This document shows positions 47,957 through 56,349 of a DNA stretch of 64,000 nt, in pieces. The translations under genes were made by a program, and so were the position numbers. A model generated the notes under the pieces. That model had not been told where the DNA came from, made no database searches, and worked only from the letters and a program-made list of their open reading frames with translations. Positions within the stretch are counted from its first letter, which is position 1, and each line of letters opens with the position of its first letter. The stretch is from NCBI GenBank assembly GCA_030827315.1, contig JAURER010000008.1, forward strand, positions 1 through 64,000, in the 5' to 3' direction. Origin of the DNA: Gemmatimonadota bacterium (lineage in GTDB: Bacteria; Gemmatimonadota; Gemmatimonadetes; Longimicrobiales; Gaopeijiaceae).

Positions 47957-50068
47957 TTATGGCTGTCGCGGTACGATCTCCGCTCGTTCGATCACCGCGC
48001 CCTCCAGTACCTGGTCCACGACGTCCAGTCCCGACACCACCGTGCCGATGATCGTGTACGCCCCGTCGAGACGCGGATTGTCCAGGATGTTCACGAAGAT
48101 CTGCCCGTCGCCCGTGTCGTGCCCGCGCGTCGAGATGCCCACGGTGCCACGCGCGTGCGAAATGCGCCCCACCTCGTCTCGCGTGAATGGCCCGTCTCCC
48201 TGGTACTCGTTGGCGCCGGGGCTGCCTCCCTGGATGACGAAGTTCGGGGACCACCGATGGAAGGTGAGCCCGTCGAACCACCCGTCACGCACCTGGCGGA
48301 AGAACCGCCATGTATTGGTGGTCGCCGTCCAGGGGTGCAACTCGATGACGATCTCCCCACCACCCTGCATGCGCAGCACCACCGAGGCACCGTCCATCGC
48401 GTGCATGTCCTCGATGCCCGGCAGCGGCATGGGCTCGGGGGGCTGCGGGTCGGCGGCGAACGATCGGCCGGTCCACCGCCTGAGGATCGCGGCGACGTCC
48501 TCGGCCACGCGGGGGTCGTAGTCCCCGAGGAACGGCGTCAGACGGTCGGCGAGATCGGCACCTCCCAGTTCCGAGATCCGCTCGAGCAGGGCGCGACGCG
48601 AATCGCGCCACGTCTCCCTCCGTGCCGCGGAGACACGCTCGAAGGTGTCGACGAGTGCGCCGACGGCCTCGCCGCGCGGGGTGCCTTCGAGGTGCCTCGC
48701 CACGGTCATGAGCAGCTGCGGATCGTCCTGGTCCAGCTGCCGGAGGAGGAGGTCGTCGACCCGGCGTCCCTCCAGGGCTACGAGCGCCTCGACCGCCGCC
48801 GTGCGCACGTTGGCCACGTCGTCGTCGGCGAGGGAGCGCAGGACGTCCGATCGACCGACGACGCCGGCGGCTCGGGCGGCGTAGGTACGGACGAACGGGT
48901 TGGCGTGCTGCGCGAAGCGCGGCAGGAGGGACGCGGCATCGGCGGGTGCGACGCGGGCAAGAGAGACGAACGCGTGAGCGGCGGGCTGCCACACCGTGAC
49001 GTCGTCGTCCAGGGAGGCGACGACGTCGAGGAGGAGGAGGCGCTGGCCGTCGAGGTCCGGGCACGGCTCCGCCAGCGCGTCGAGCGCCAGGACCCGGATC
49101 GGTACCGGGATCGCGTACGGCGCGTCCGGACGCGGCGACTCTCCACCGGCGAAGAGATAACGGCAGTTGCGGTCGTCGCGCGGTTCGGTGGCCAGAATGC
49201 GGAAGGACTCGATCACCCCGTACAGCGACTCGTTGCCCACCGCGCGACGCATGACTTCCGGCTTCACGATCGATGAGAGCGGGCCGTAGAAGCGCATGGC
49301 GACCGCAGCCAGCTCGGTGTCTTCCGCCATCAGCGCGCGCTCGAGCTCGCGGCGGTCGAGCCAGCCGGCCTGGCCGAGTACGGAGATCACGAGGGCCCGG
49401 ATCCGGACGTTGCGCCGATCGAAGATGTCCTCTCCGTAGTACCCAGTCAGCGCCAGGAGTCTGTCGCGGATCGCCGGGTCGGGCTCGAACGTCCCGGGCG
49501 CCGTCCGGATCACCGATTCGAGCCCCAGCATGACGCCCGTCATCGTGGCGAGGTCGGTATTGCGCTCGCCGTCCAGGCTGGCGTCGAGGAGGGCGCGAAC
49601 GACCCGGGTCCGCTCCGCGTCGCTCAGGCGGAGGAGCCCCAGCGACCGCGCGGCGGCGCTCCGGACGTCCGGGTCGCCGTCGCGCTGCAGGACGTCGACG
49701 AGCGGTTCGAGCGCGGCTTGTCCGGGGCTGGTCCAGTGCGCCTGGGCGAGTGCGTGCGCTGCCGCCGCCCGGACGGACGGCGCGGGATCGGCCAGCCCCG
49801 GCACGATCGCGCCTGCCAGCTCGGGATTCTCCAGTCGGCCGAGCGCCCGGACCGCGGCGCCCCGCAGGAGCACCTGCTCCGCGCGTGTGGACTGGAGGAG
49901 CAGCTCCAGCTCGGGTCCGTCGGCGGGGCGGGCGTCCTCCGCGGCGACGATGCGGAGGTAGGCGGCCGTGAGACGTTTCCGCGGCGACGCGTCGGGAACA
50001 CAGCCCGCCAGCAGCAGGGTCAGAACCGTGCAGGCCGGGAGGATGCGGTGCAGGGCAGGTCGTTTCAT
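47957..50068 (-). CDS. HEAT-repeat lipoprotein fused to cyclophilin-type peptidyl-prolyl isomerase
   Basis: Lipobox LTLLLAGC; repeated HEAT motifs (VRAAAAHALAQAH, VRSAAARSLGLLRL); C-terminal FHRWSPNFVIQGGSPGANEYQGDGP...ISTRGHDTGDGQIFVNILDNPRLDG cyclophilin. Confidence 0.88.
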   Translation of the reverse strand: MKRPALHRILPACTVLTLLLAGCVPDASPRKRLTAAYLRIVAAEDARPADGPELELLLQSTRAEQVLLRGAAVRALGRLENPELAGAIVPGLADPAPSVRAAAAHALAQAHWTSPGQAALEPLVDVLQRDGDPDVRSAAARSLGLLRLSDAERTRVVRALLDASLDGERNTDLATMTGVMLGLESVIRTAPGTFEPDPAIRDRLLALTGYYGEDIFDRRNVRIRALVISVLGQAGWLDRRELERALMAEDTELAAVAMRFYGPLSSIVKPEVMRRAVGNESLYGVIESFRILATEPRDDRNCRYLFAGGESPRPDAPYAIPVPIRVLALDALAEPCPDLDGQRLLLLDVVASLDDDVTVWQPAAHAFVSLARVAPADAASLLPRFAQHANPFVRTYAARAAGVVGRSDVLRSLADDDVANVRTAAVEALVALEGRRVDDLLLRQLDQDDPQLLMTVARHLEGTPRGEAVGALVDTFERVSAARRETWRDSRRALLERISELGGADLADRLTPFLGDYDPRVAEDVAAILRRWTGRSFAADPQPPEPMPLPGIEDMHAMDGASVVLRMQGGGEIVIELHPWTATTNTWRFFRQVRDGWFDGLTFHRWSPNFVIQGGSPGANEYQGDGPFTRDEVGRISHARGTVGISTRGHDTGDGQIFVNILDNPRLDGAYTIIGTVVSGLDVVDQVLEGAVIERAEIVPRQP

Positions 50069-50178
50069 GTGAGGAACGTTAGGTCGGCGACGGCCAGGTC
50101 GGAACCACCCGGGCCGCGAAGGACTGCTCAAGGCCACTCGGCATGGCCCGGCGTCGGAGTCGGGTGAGCAGACTCCGT

Positions 50179-51042
50179 TCAGGGTCGGACCGGAGGCCGC
50201 ACGCCCGCACCCGGCGCGGCATCGAGGATCCGCGAGACATGCGCGTCTGCGGGCCCGACCAGCGCGTCGTGCAGCCGGCGGAACGTATCGGCGGCGAGGT
50301 CGCCGGACCACGGGGTCGGCAGGAGCTCACGGGGCAGGCCGGGGTCGAGCAGGGGAAAGCCGCGGTACTCATGGATGAGGTCGAATCGGCGCGTGAACGA
50401 CTCCTCCGGTGTGAGTGGCTGGTGCATGGCCTGCTGGAGGACGGGGGTCCATCGCACGGTGAAGTCCCGGTATCCTTGGGCCAGGGCGCCGAGGTCCCAG
50501 CAGCGGGCCACCAGGCCCGCGAGCGGCTCGCCGCCGACGCGTCGGGCCGAGAAGCCGACGTAGCGGTCCTCGAGGCCGAGGCTCCTGGCCACCTCCTCGA
50601 CCTCCGCGAGCACATCGTGCGGCGAGATCCAGAGCCCGTTGCCGATCGAGCCGAAACCCAGCCACGCCAGCCGGTCACGAAGCCGGTCGCGGAGCCGGCG
50701 GTCGTCCTCCGGAATCGAATACGCGAGCAGGAGCCACCGGCCGTCCCATGCCCCGGGGGTGGGCGGACGGAAGATCCGGGCCTGTCCCTCCTCGAGCAGG
50801 CGGCGTCCGCGGGGCGTGAGGGAGTAGAACGAGTGGCGGCCGCTTCGCGTCGCGGTCAGCCATCCCTTCTTCGCCATCCGTGAAAGCACCGTCCGCACGC
50901 CGCCGTCCGTGAGGCCGAACGGGGCGAGGAGGGCGATGAGGCTTCCCACCCAGACGGACTCCGTCCGTCCGAGCAGGTATTCACCGAAGAGGGTGAACAC
51001 GAGATCCTTGGGGCGGCGCGCGTCCAGGCGCGTTCCCGTCAC
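50179..51042 (-). CDS. PaaX-family transcriptional regulator
   Basis: DLVFTLFGEYLLGRTESVWVGSLIALLAPFGLTDGGVRTVLSRMAKKGWLTATRSGRHSFYSLTPRGRRLLEEG. Confidence 0.88.
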   Translation of the reverse strand: MTGTRLDARRPKDLVFTLFGEYLLGRTESVWVGSLIALLAPFGLTDGGVRTVLSRMAKKGWLTATRSGRHSFYSLTPRGRRLLEEGQARIFRPPTPGAWDGRWLLLAYSIPEDDRRLRDRLRDRLAWLGFGSIGNGLWISPHDVLAEVEEVARSLGLEDRYVGFSARRVGGEPLAGLVARCWDLGALAQGYRDFTVRWTPVLQQAMHQPLTPEESFTRRFDLIHEYRGFPLLDPGLPRELLPTPWSGDLAADTFRRLHDALVGPADAHVSRILDAAPGAGVRPPVRP

Positions 51043-51057
51043 GACGAACCCGCCGAC

Positions 51058-51723
51058 CTAGATGGTCTCGAGCTGGTGGAAGACCTCGGTCCCGTTCTTG
51101 AACCAGTGCTCGCGGAACGGGTGGGGGGAGACCTCGTGGCGCAGGAGCGCCTCGGTGAACGGGTGCGGGAACAGGGTCATCCGGCCACCCTCGTTCTCGT
51201 GCACGGTGTAATCACCGCTGATCTGGAGCGTCGTTCGAAGTCGCTCCTCCCCGTTCATCATGAAGCCCTGGAGGAGGTGCGTCGTGGTCTCCCATGCGCC
51301 CGGGGTCACGCTCAGGTCGAGCATGGGCTCCTTGCCCCCGAAGACCCTGATGCGCAGCCGGTCGTCCCTCTCGATGAACTGTGCGTCGATGGTGTCGTCG
51401 AGGTAGGGGAAGTGGAAGCGCTCCGACTTGATACGGCGGGCTTCCGCCGAACTCGTGGCCGCCAGGAAGGGGTAGAAACCCGCCTTCGCGTGCTGGCCCC
51501 ACTGGGCGACCATCGGCGGGACGATCACGGAAAACATGAGTTCCGTATACGGCCCGACGACACTGTCGTCGAACAGGAACACCGTGACCGAAAGCACGCT
51601 GCGCTGGTGGGTCACCTCGATGGGCTCCAGATGCGACGGGAGCAGCGCCCGGGCATCGGTGGTCGCCATCTCGAAGAAGGCGCTGACCCCCGTGTGGAAG
51701 CGATAGCTGCCGATCACGGGCAT
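51058..51723 (-). CDS. Acetoacetate-decarboxylase-like protein (function uncertain)
   Basis: VTVFLFDDSVVGPYTELMFSVIVPPM and overall layout resemble the ADC-like fold; 10-nt overlap with upstream synthase. Confidence 0.55.
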   Translation of the reverse strand: MPVIGSYRFHTGVSAFFEMATTDARALLPSHLEPIEVTHQRSVLSVTVFLFDDSVVGPYTELMFSVIVPPMVAQWGQHAKAGFYPFLAATSSAEARRIKSERFHFPYLDDTIDAQFIERDDRLRIRVFGGKEPMLDLSVTPGAWETTTHLLQGFMMNGEERLRTTLQISGDYTVHENEGGRMTLFPHPFTEALLRHEVSPHPFREHWFKNGTEVFHQLETI

Positions 51724-53054
51724 ACGCCGTAACGCCTGAGCACCGTCGCGATCTTCTCCGCGCCCTCTTCGAGGTCCTCGCGCGTGTGCGCCGCGGAGAT
51801 CGACATGCGGAAGCGCGACTTGTGCTTGCCGACTGCGGGGTACTTCACCGGGTTGATGAAGACGCCCTCGCGGAAGATCTCCTCGCCCATCGCGAACACA
51901 CGGGCGTCGTCGCGCACCATGATGGGGATCACGTGCGACGTGGAATCGCCCATCGGCACCGCTCTGTCATGCAGCAGTTGCTGCATGTAGGCCACGTTCT
52001 CCCACAGCTTCGTTCGAAGCTCTGGCTCGCGGCTCGCGAGTTCGAGCGCCTTCCTGAGTCCCGCCACGACCACGGGTGAGAGCGCACAGGAGAAGAAGCG
52101 CGAGCGCGAGAATCCACGCAGATAGTTGATGAGCTGATGGGAGCCGGCGATGTACCCGCCCTGACCCCCGAGGCTCTTCGAGAAGGTGCCGAGGTGGATG
52201 TCGACTTCTTCGTCGAGTCCCTGATCCTCGGCTACGCCCTTTCCGGTCTCGCCGAAGACGAACGCGGAGTGGGCCTCGTCGATCATGAGGCGAGCCCCGT
52301 GCTTCCGGCACACCTCGACGATCTCGGCGAGCGGCGGGGTGTCGCCGTCCATCGAATAGACACCCTCGATGATGACGAGCTTCTTGCCGTCGAAGCCGGA
52401 GAGCTTGCGGTCGAGATCGTCGGGGCGGTTGTGGCGGAAGAACCGCGACTTCGCTTTCGACAGGATCATGCCGTCGACGATGCTGGCGTGGGCGTACTGG
52501 TCGGCCACGATGAGATCACCCGAGCGCATGAGACCGGCGATCGTTCCGACATTGGCGCTGTAGCCGGTGGGGAAGATCATGGCGGCCTCCTTCCCCTTGA
52601 ACGCCGCGATCTCCTCCGCGAACTGGCGGTGCAGCGCCGTGGTGCCGCTCAGGATGGGGGAGCCCGAGGAGCCGCCACCGTAGATGTCGGCGGCCTCCTT
52701 GATCGCTTCCTTGACTTCGGGCCGGTAGGAAAGACCGAGGTAGTTGTAGGAGGCGAAATTCACCAGGTTTCGGCGCAGCTCACCGGTCTTCGTGTCCTCC
52801 ACGTCGACCCGCGTGCCCGGCGCCGTGTGGAGCGGAAGCTCGTACAGGTAGTACCCGGCCGGCTTGACTTCACGCCACCAGTCGTCGAACGGCTGGAGGA
52901 GGGCGAAGGGATCCGAGCCCGCACCGAAGTAGAAGTTGGTGTAATCGTATTCCATCGCGCCCGGGGTCGTGGCTTCGACCGCGTCGACGGGGGGCGCGAC
53001 GTCGAGGCGTCCGGTGACGTCAGTGGCAACGGTTTCGTTCTTCGTCTCGGACAT
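51714..53054 (-). CDS. Alpha-oxoamine synthase family PLP enzyme (KBL/AONS/SPT-like)
   Basis: NFASYNYLGLSYRPEV, GSSGSPILSGTTALHRQFAEEIAAFKGKEAAMIFPTGYSANVGTI, DEAHSAFVFGETGKG, GTFSKSLGGQGGYIAG. Confidence 0.88.
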   Translation of the reverse strand: MSETKNETVATDVTGRLDVAPPVDAVEATTPGAMEYDYTNFYFGAGSDPFALLQPFDDWWREVKPAGYYLYELPLHTAPGTRVDVEDTKTGELRRNLVNFASYNYLGLSYRPEVKEAIKEAADIYGGGSSGSPILSGTTALHRQFAEEIAAFKGKEAAMIFPTGYSANVGTIAGLMRSGDLIVADQYAHASIVDGMILSKAKSRFFRHNRPDDLDRKLSGFDGKKLVIIEGVYSMDGDTPPLAEIVEVCRKHGARLMIDEAHSAFVFGETGKGVAEDQGLDEEVDIHLGTFSKSLGGQGGYIAGSHQLINYLRGFSRSRFFSCALSPVVVAGLRKALELASREPELRTKLWENVAYMQQLLHDRAVPMGDSTSHVIPIMVRDDARVFAMGEEIFREGVFINPVKYPAVGKHKSRFRMSISAAHTREDLEEGAEKIATVLRRYGVCP

Positions 53055-53083
53055 ATCTGTTACCGGTTGGGTGCCATGTGGCC

Positions 53084-53102
53084 GGGGAGCCAAAATCTCC
53101 CC
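53084..53102. promoter_or_regulatory. Dyad in divergent intergenic region
   Basis: GGGGAG-CCAAAAT-CTCCCC, midway between starts at 53054 (-) and 53128 (+). Confidence 0.45.
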
Positions 53103-53127
53103 GATCTCCAGACGAGAAGCAAGAATA

Positions 53128-54183
53128 ATGTCGCATTCAGGTCATGAGCGGGTGGCGGGTACGACGTGGGACCCTCCGGGGTCGTGGACCCGCATCCTGG
53201 CGATCGACGCGCATACGGAGGGCGAGCCGCTGCGCGTGGTTCTGTCCGGCTTCCCCGACGGGGGCGGGGATTCGATCCTCGAGCGTCGACGCAGGACCCG
53301 CCGCACGCATGATCACCTGAGACGCGCGCTCATGTGGGAGCCCCGGGGCCACGCCGACATGTACGGGTGCCTGGTCGGGCCCGCGGTCACACCGCACGCG
53401 GACTTCGGCGTACTGTTCACGCACAACGAGGGGTTCAGCACGATGTGCGGTCACGGGATCATCGGCGTGGTGACGGTCATGCTCGAGTGCGGCCTTCTGG
53501 ACCGCCCCGGTGATGCGCCGGAGGTCGTGATCGACACGCCGGCCGGAGTCGTGCGCGCCCGGGCCCGACGCGAGGACGGACGGGTGAGGCGCGTCTCCTT
53601 CGTGAACGTTCCATCGTTCGCGGCGCGCCTCGACGCGCGTGTCGACGTCAACGGGGTGGGCGCGGTCCGGTACGACCTCGCGTACGGAGGGGCGTTCTAC
53701 GCCTACGTGGACGCGAGCGACTTCGGCCTCGTACTCGAGCCGGAGGAGACGCCGCGGCTCGTCGACCTGGGGCGGCGCATCAAGGAGGCCGTGCAGGCGT
53801 CGGATCCGCCTTACCACCCCGAGGAGCCCGACCTCGGCTACATGTACGGCACCATCTTCGTCGGTCCGGCCCGAGGCGACGGGGGACACAGCCGCAACGT
53901 GTGCGTTTTCGCCGACGGCGAGGTCGACCGGAGCCCCACTGGCACCGGGGTGAGTGGACGACTCGCACTGCACCACGCGCGTGGCGAGCTGGCCGAAGGT
54001 ACGGAAATCACGATCGAGAGCATCCTCGGTACGCGCTTCTCGGCGCGCATCGTCGGCGTCGACCGCGTGGGGCCTTTCGACGCCGTGGTACCCGAGGTGT
54101 CGGGGCGGGCGTGGATCACGGCCAGGAGCGAGTTCTTCATCGATCCCGAGGATCCGCTGGCGCACGGCTTCCTCCTGCGCTGA
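53128..54183 (+). CDS. Proline-racemase superfamily; likely trans-3-hydroxy-L-proline dehydratase type
   Basis: IDAHTEGEPLRVV; MCGHGIIG first catalytic Cys; second motif DRSPTGTGVSGR has Thr instead of Cys. Confidence 0.82.
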   Translation: MSHSGHERVAGTTWDPPGSWTRILAIDAHTEGEPLRVVLSGFPDGGGDSILERRRRTRRTHDHLRRALMWEPRGHADMYGCLVGPAVTPHADFGVLFTHNEGFSTMCGHGIIGVVTVMLECGLLDRPGDAPEVVIDTPAGVVRARARREDGRVRRVSFVNVPSFAARLDARVDVNGVGAVRYDLAYGGAFYAYVDASDFGLVLEPEETPRLVDLGRRIKEAVQASDPPYHPEEPDLGYMYGTIFVGPARGDGGHSRNVCVFADGEVDRSPTGTGVSGRLALHHARGELAEGTEITIESILGTRFSARIVGVDRVGPFDAVVPEVSGRAWITARSEFFIDPEDPLAHGFLLR

Positions 54184-54233
54184 GGGCGTCACACCGGAAC
54201 GGGCGAGGCTGCCACGGAAGCCCAGGACGGCGG

Positions 54234-54270
54234 GAAGCCCCGTCGGCCCGTGGAGGGCCGGCGGGGCTTC
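54234..54270. terminator. Bidirectional intrinsic terminator between convergent genes
   Basis: GAAGCCCCGTCGGCCC-GTGGA-GGGCCGGCGGGGCTTC, 16-bp stem with one non-Watson-Crick pair. Confidence 0.7.
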
Positions 54271-54294
54271 GATCGCCCCCGGCAGGAGTTCGTG

Positions 54295-54864
54295 TCAGCC
54301 GATGATCCAGCCCAGCAGGGCGGTCACGCGAGGCCCGCCCTCGGCGAAGGCCACCGCGAAGTTGATGGGCACGTACAGCTCGCCGAAGGGGAGCGTGGCG
54401 CCGGCCGCCATCACCATCGACGTGGTCGAGTCGATGTTCTTGTCGGGTTGCTCGGACGGCCGGACGCTGATGTTGGGGCCGAAGCCGAGCTCGAGTCCGT
54501 TGGGGAGCCGATAGCCGGTCATCCACGACAGCGACAGGTTGCGCTCGCTCTGCTCGAGTCCGCCGAGCAGGACGATCCACTCCATGAGGGCCCGATTGCC
54601 GCTCTCGGTGGAGACGATCTGCGTCTCGAACTGCCAGCCGAACTGACTGATGATCGGCTGCTTGCCGATGGCCTGACGGATTCTGGCCACGTCGCCGGTG
54701 AAGGCGGTGAAGCCGAAGCGGGGGCCGGAGAGATGCTGCCGGGGGAGCTTCTCGGCCTGCATCTCGTCCGGGATCGCGGCGGGCCGGCTCTGGGCCAGGA
54801 CGTCGCCGGGTGCGGCCATCGCGATGAGGGCGGCCGCCGCGAGAATCTGCGTGACGCGGAACAT
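54295..54864 (-). CDS. Secreted, probable outer-membrane beta-barrel-like protein of unknown function
   Basis: MFRVTQILAAAALIAMAAPGDVLAQ signal peptide; alternating hydrophobic strands, C-terminal VTALLGWIIG. Confidence 0.6.
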   Translation of the reverse strand: MFRVTQILAAAALIAMAAPGDVLAQSRPAAIPDEMQAEKLPRQHLSGPRFGFTAFTGDVARIRQAIGKQPIISQFGWQFETQIVSTESGNRALMEWIVLLGGLEQSERNLSLSWMTGYRLPNGLELGFGPNISVRPSEQPDKNIDSTTSMVMAAGATLPFGELYVPINFAVAFAEGGPRVTALLGWIIG

Positions 54865-54966
54865 GGTCGTTCTCCTGTGACGGGGGTGGGTCGCTTTCAC
54901 GGGTGAACGATGCCCGAACGCGGGTGCGGGCTCTGTACGTCACGATGCCTAGATGTGACCGTGAGA

Positions 54967-54995
54967 CTACGTAGGCGCGACCTCCGTCTACGTAG
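54967..54995. promoter_or_regulatory. Tandem 8-bp palindromes CTACGTAG-N13-CTACGTAG
   Basis: Two identical palindromes 21 bp centre-to-centre, midway between divergent starts 54864 (-) and 55103 (+). Confidence 0.55.
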
Positions 54996-55102
54996 CCGGA
55001 GGCGAGGCGCTCGACATCGACCACCGGACTGGAGGTGCGCGGTGGAGGTGGGCTCGGTACTCTTCGTGACTTCGATTGCAGGCCACCCCAGAAAGCGACA
55101 CC

Positions 55103-55537
55103 ATGAGCGACACACAGAGTGCGGCGAGCCACACGAGGATACCCCCGCGGTTGTTCCTAGCGGCCATTGGCCTCGTCGCCATTCCCACCGTCTATTTCCT
55201 GATCGTGACAGTCACGGCGGTCTCCGTCGAGAGCCTTATGCGCGCCCTGTTTGCCCACGGTGTGCTCGTCATCGTCTGGTTCATTCGGATCTTCCCGCTC
55301 GGCGTGCAGGATCGCGTCATCCGCCTCGAGGAGCGAGTGAGGATGCGGCGCGTTCTCCCCGCCGACATGCACGATCGCATCGACGAGATCCCGACGACCC
55401 TGCTGATCGGGCTGCGCTTCGCGTCGGACGACGAGCTCACCGAGCTCACGCGGCGCGTGCTCAACGGAGAGCTGGCGGACCGAAAGGCGGTCAAGAACGC
55501 CATTCGCTCGTGGAGGGCCGATCACCAGCGGATCTGA
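55103..55537 (+). CDS. DUF6526 family membrane protein
   Basis: Two TM then FPLGVQDRVIRLEERVRMRRVLPADMHDRIDEIPTTLLIGLRFASDDELTELTRRVLN. Confidence 0.75.
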   Translation: MSDTQSAASHTRIPPRLFLAAIGLVAIPTVYFLIVTVTAVSVESLMRALFAHGVLVIVWFIRIFPLGVQDRVIRLEERVRMRRVLPADMHDRIDEIPTTLLIGLRFASDDELTELTRRVLNGELADRKAVKNAIRSWRADHQRI

Positions 55538-55589
55538 CCGCGCGGGGGGGGGCAACGAGGCGGACGAACCGGGGGCAGCGAAGCCCCCG

Positions 55590-56348
55590 GTGGTCCGCGG
55601 CGTCACCCTCCTGCACGGCTTCACCGGATCGTCCACCTCCTGGGGCGACGCCGTGTCGCGGTGCCTGCACCGGGCGGGCCTCGACGCGTCGTATGCGGAT
55701 CTGCCGGGGCACGGGCGGCGCGCCGGTGAGGTCGAACCCGCCCGTTTCTCGCTCAGCGCGACCCTCGCGGGGGTACGTGCCGCACACGGGCGGGCCGCCG
55801 GCTCCCTGATCGGCTACTCGATGGGCGGACGCCTCGCGCTGCACTTCGCGCGCCGGCATCCGGACCTGGTGGATCGTCTCGTCCTGGAGTCGGCGTCACC
55901 CGGACTCGAGTCGGACCCGGAACGGAGTGCCCGCCGGGCCGCCGACGAGAAGCTGGCCGTCCTGCTGGAGCGCGAGGGGGTGGAGGCGTTCGTGCGCCAC
56001 TGGGAGGGGATCCCCCTCTTCGCTTCCCAGCAGGCGCTTCCGGTGGACCAGCGTGCCGCGCTGCGCCGTGCACGCCTGGCCAACGACGCCCGTTCCCTCG
56101 CGGCCTCCCTGCGCGCGATCGGGACCGGTGTGCTGCCGTCGCTGTGGTCCGATCTGGGTTCGGTCGATATGCCGGTCCTGATCCTGGTCGGTGCGCTCGA
56201 CACCAAGTTCGTGGACATCGGCCGGCGCATGTCGGACCGACTTCCCCGTGCCACGCTCCGCGTGATCGAGGGTGCCGGACACAACGTGCATCTGGAGCGC
56301 CCCGAGGAGTGGTGCGGCGCCGTCTCCGCCTTCCTCGGACAGGGCTGA
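55590..56348 (+). CDS. Alpha/beta hydrolase, MenH-like
   Basis: LLHGFTGSSTSW, ADLPGHGRR, IGYSMGGRLALHFA nucleophile elbow, GAGHNVHLERPEE. Confidence 0.82.
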   Translation: MVRGVTLLHGFTGSSTSWGDAVSRCLHRAGLDASYADLPGHGRRAGEVEPARFSLSATLAGVRAAHGRAAGSLIGYSMGGRLALHFARRHPDLVDRLVLESASPGLESDPERSARRAADEKLAVLLEREGVEAFVRHWEGIPLFASQQALPVDQRAALRRARLANDARSLAASLRAIGTGVLPSLWSDLGSVDMPVLILVGALDTKFVDIGRRMSDRLPRATLRVIEGAGHNVHLERPEEWCGAVSAFLGQG

Positions 56349-56349
56349 C

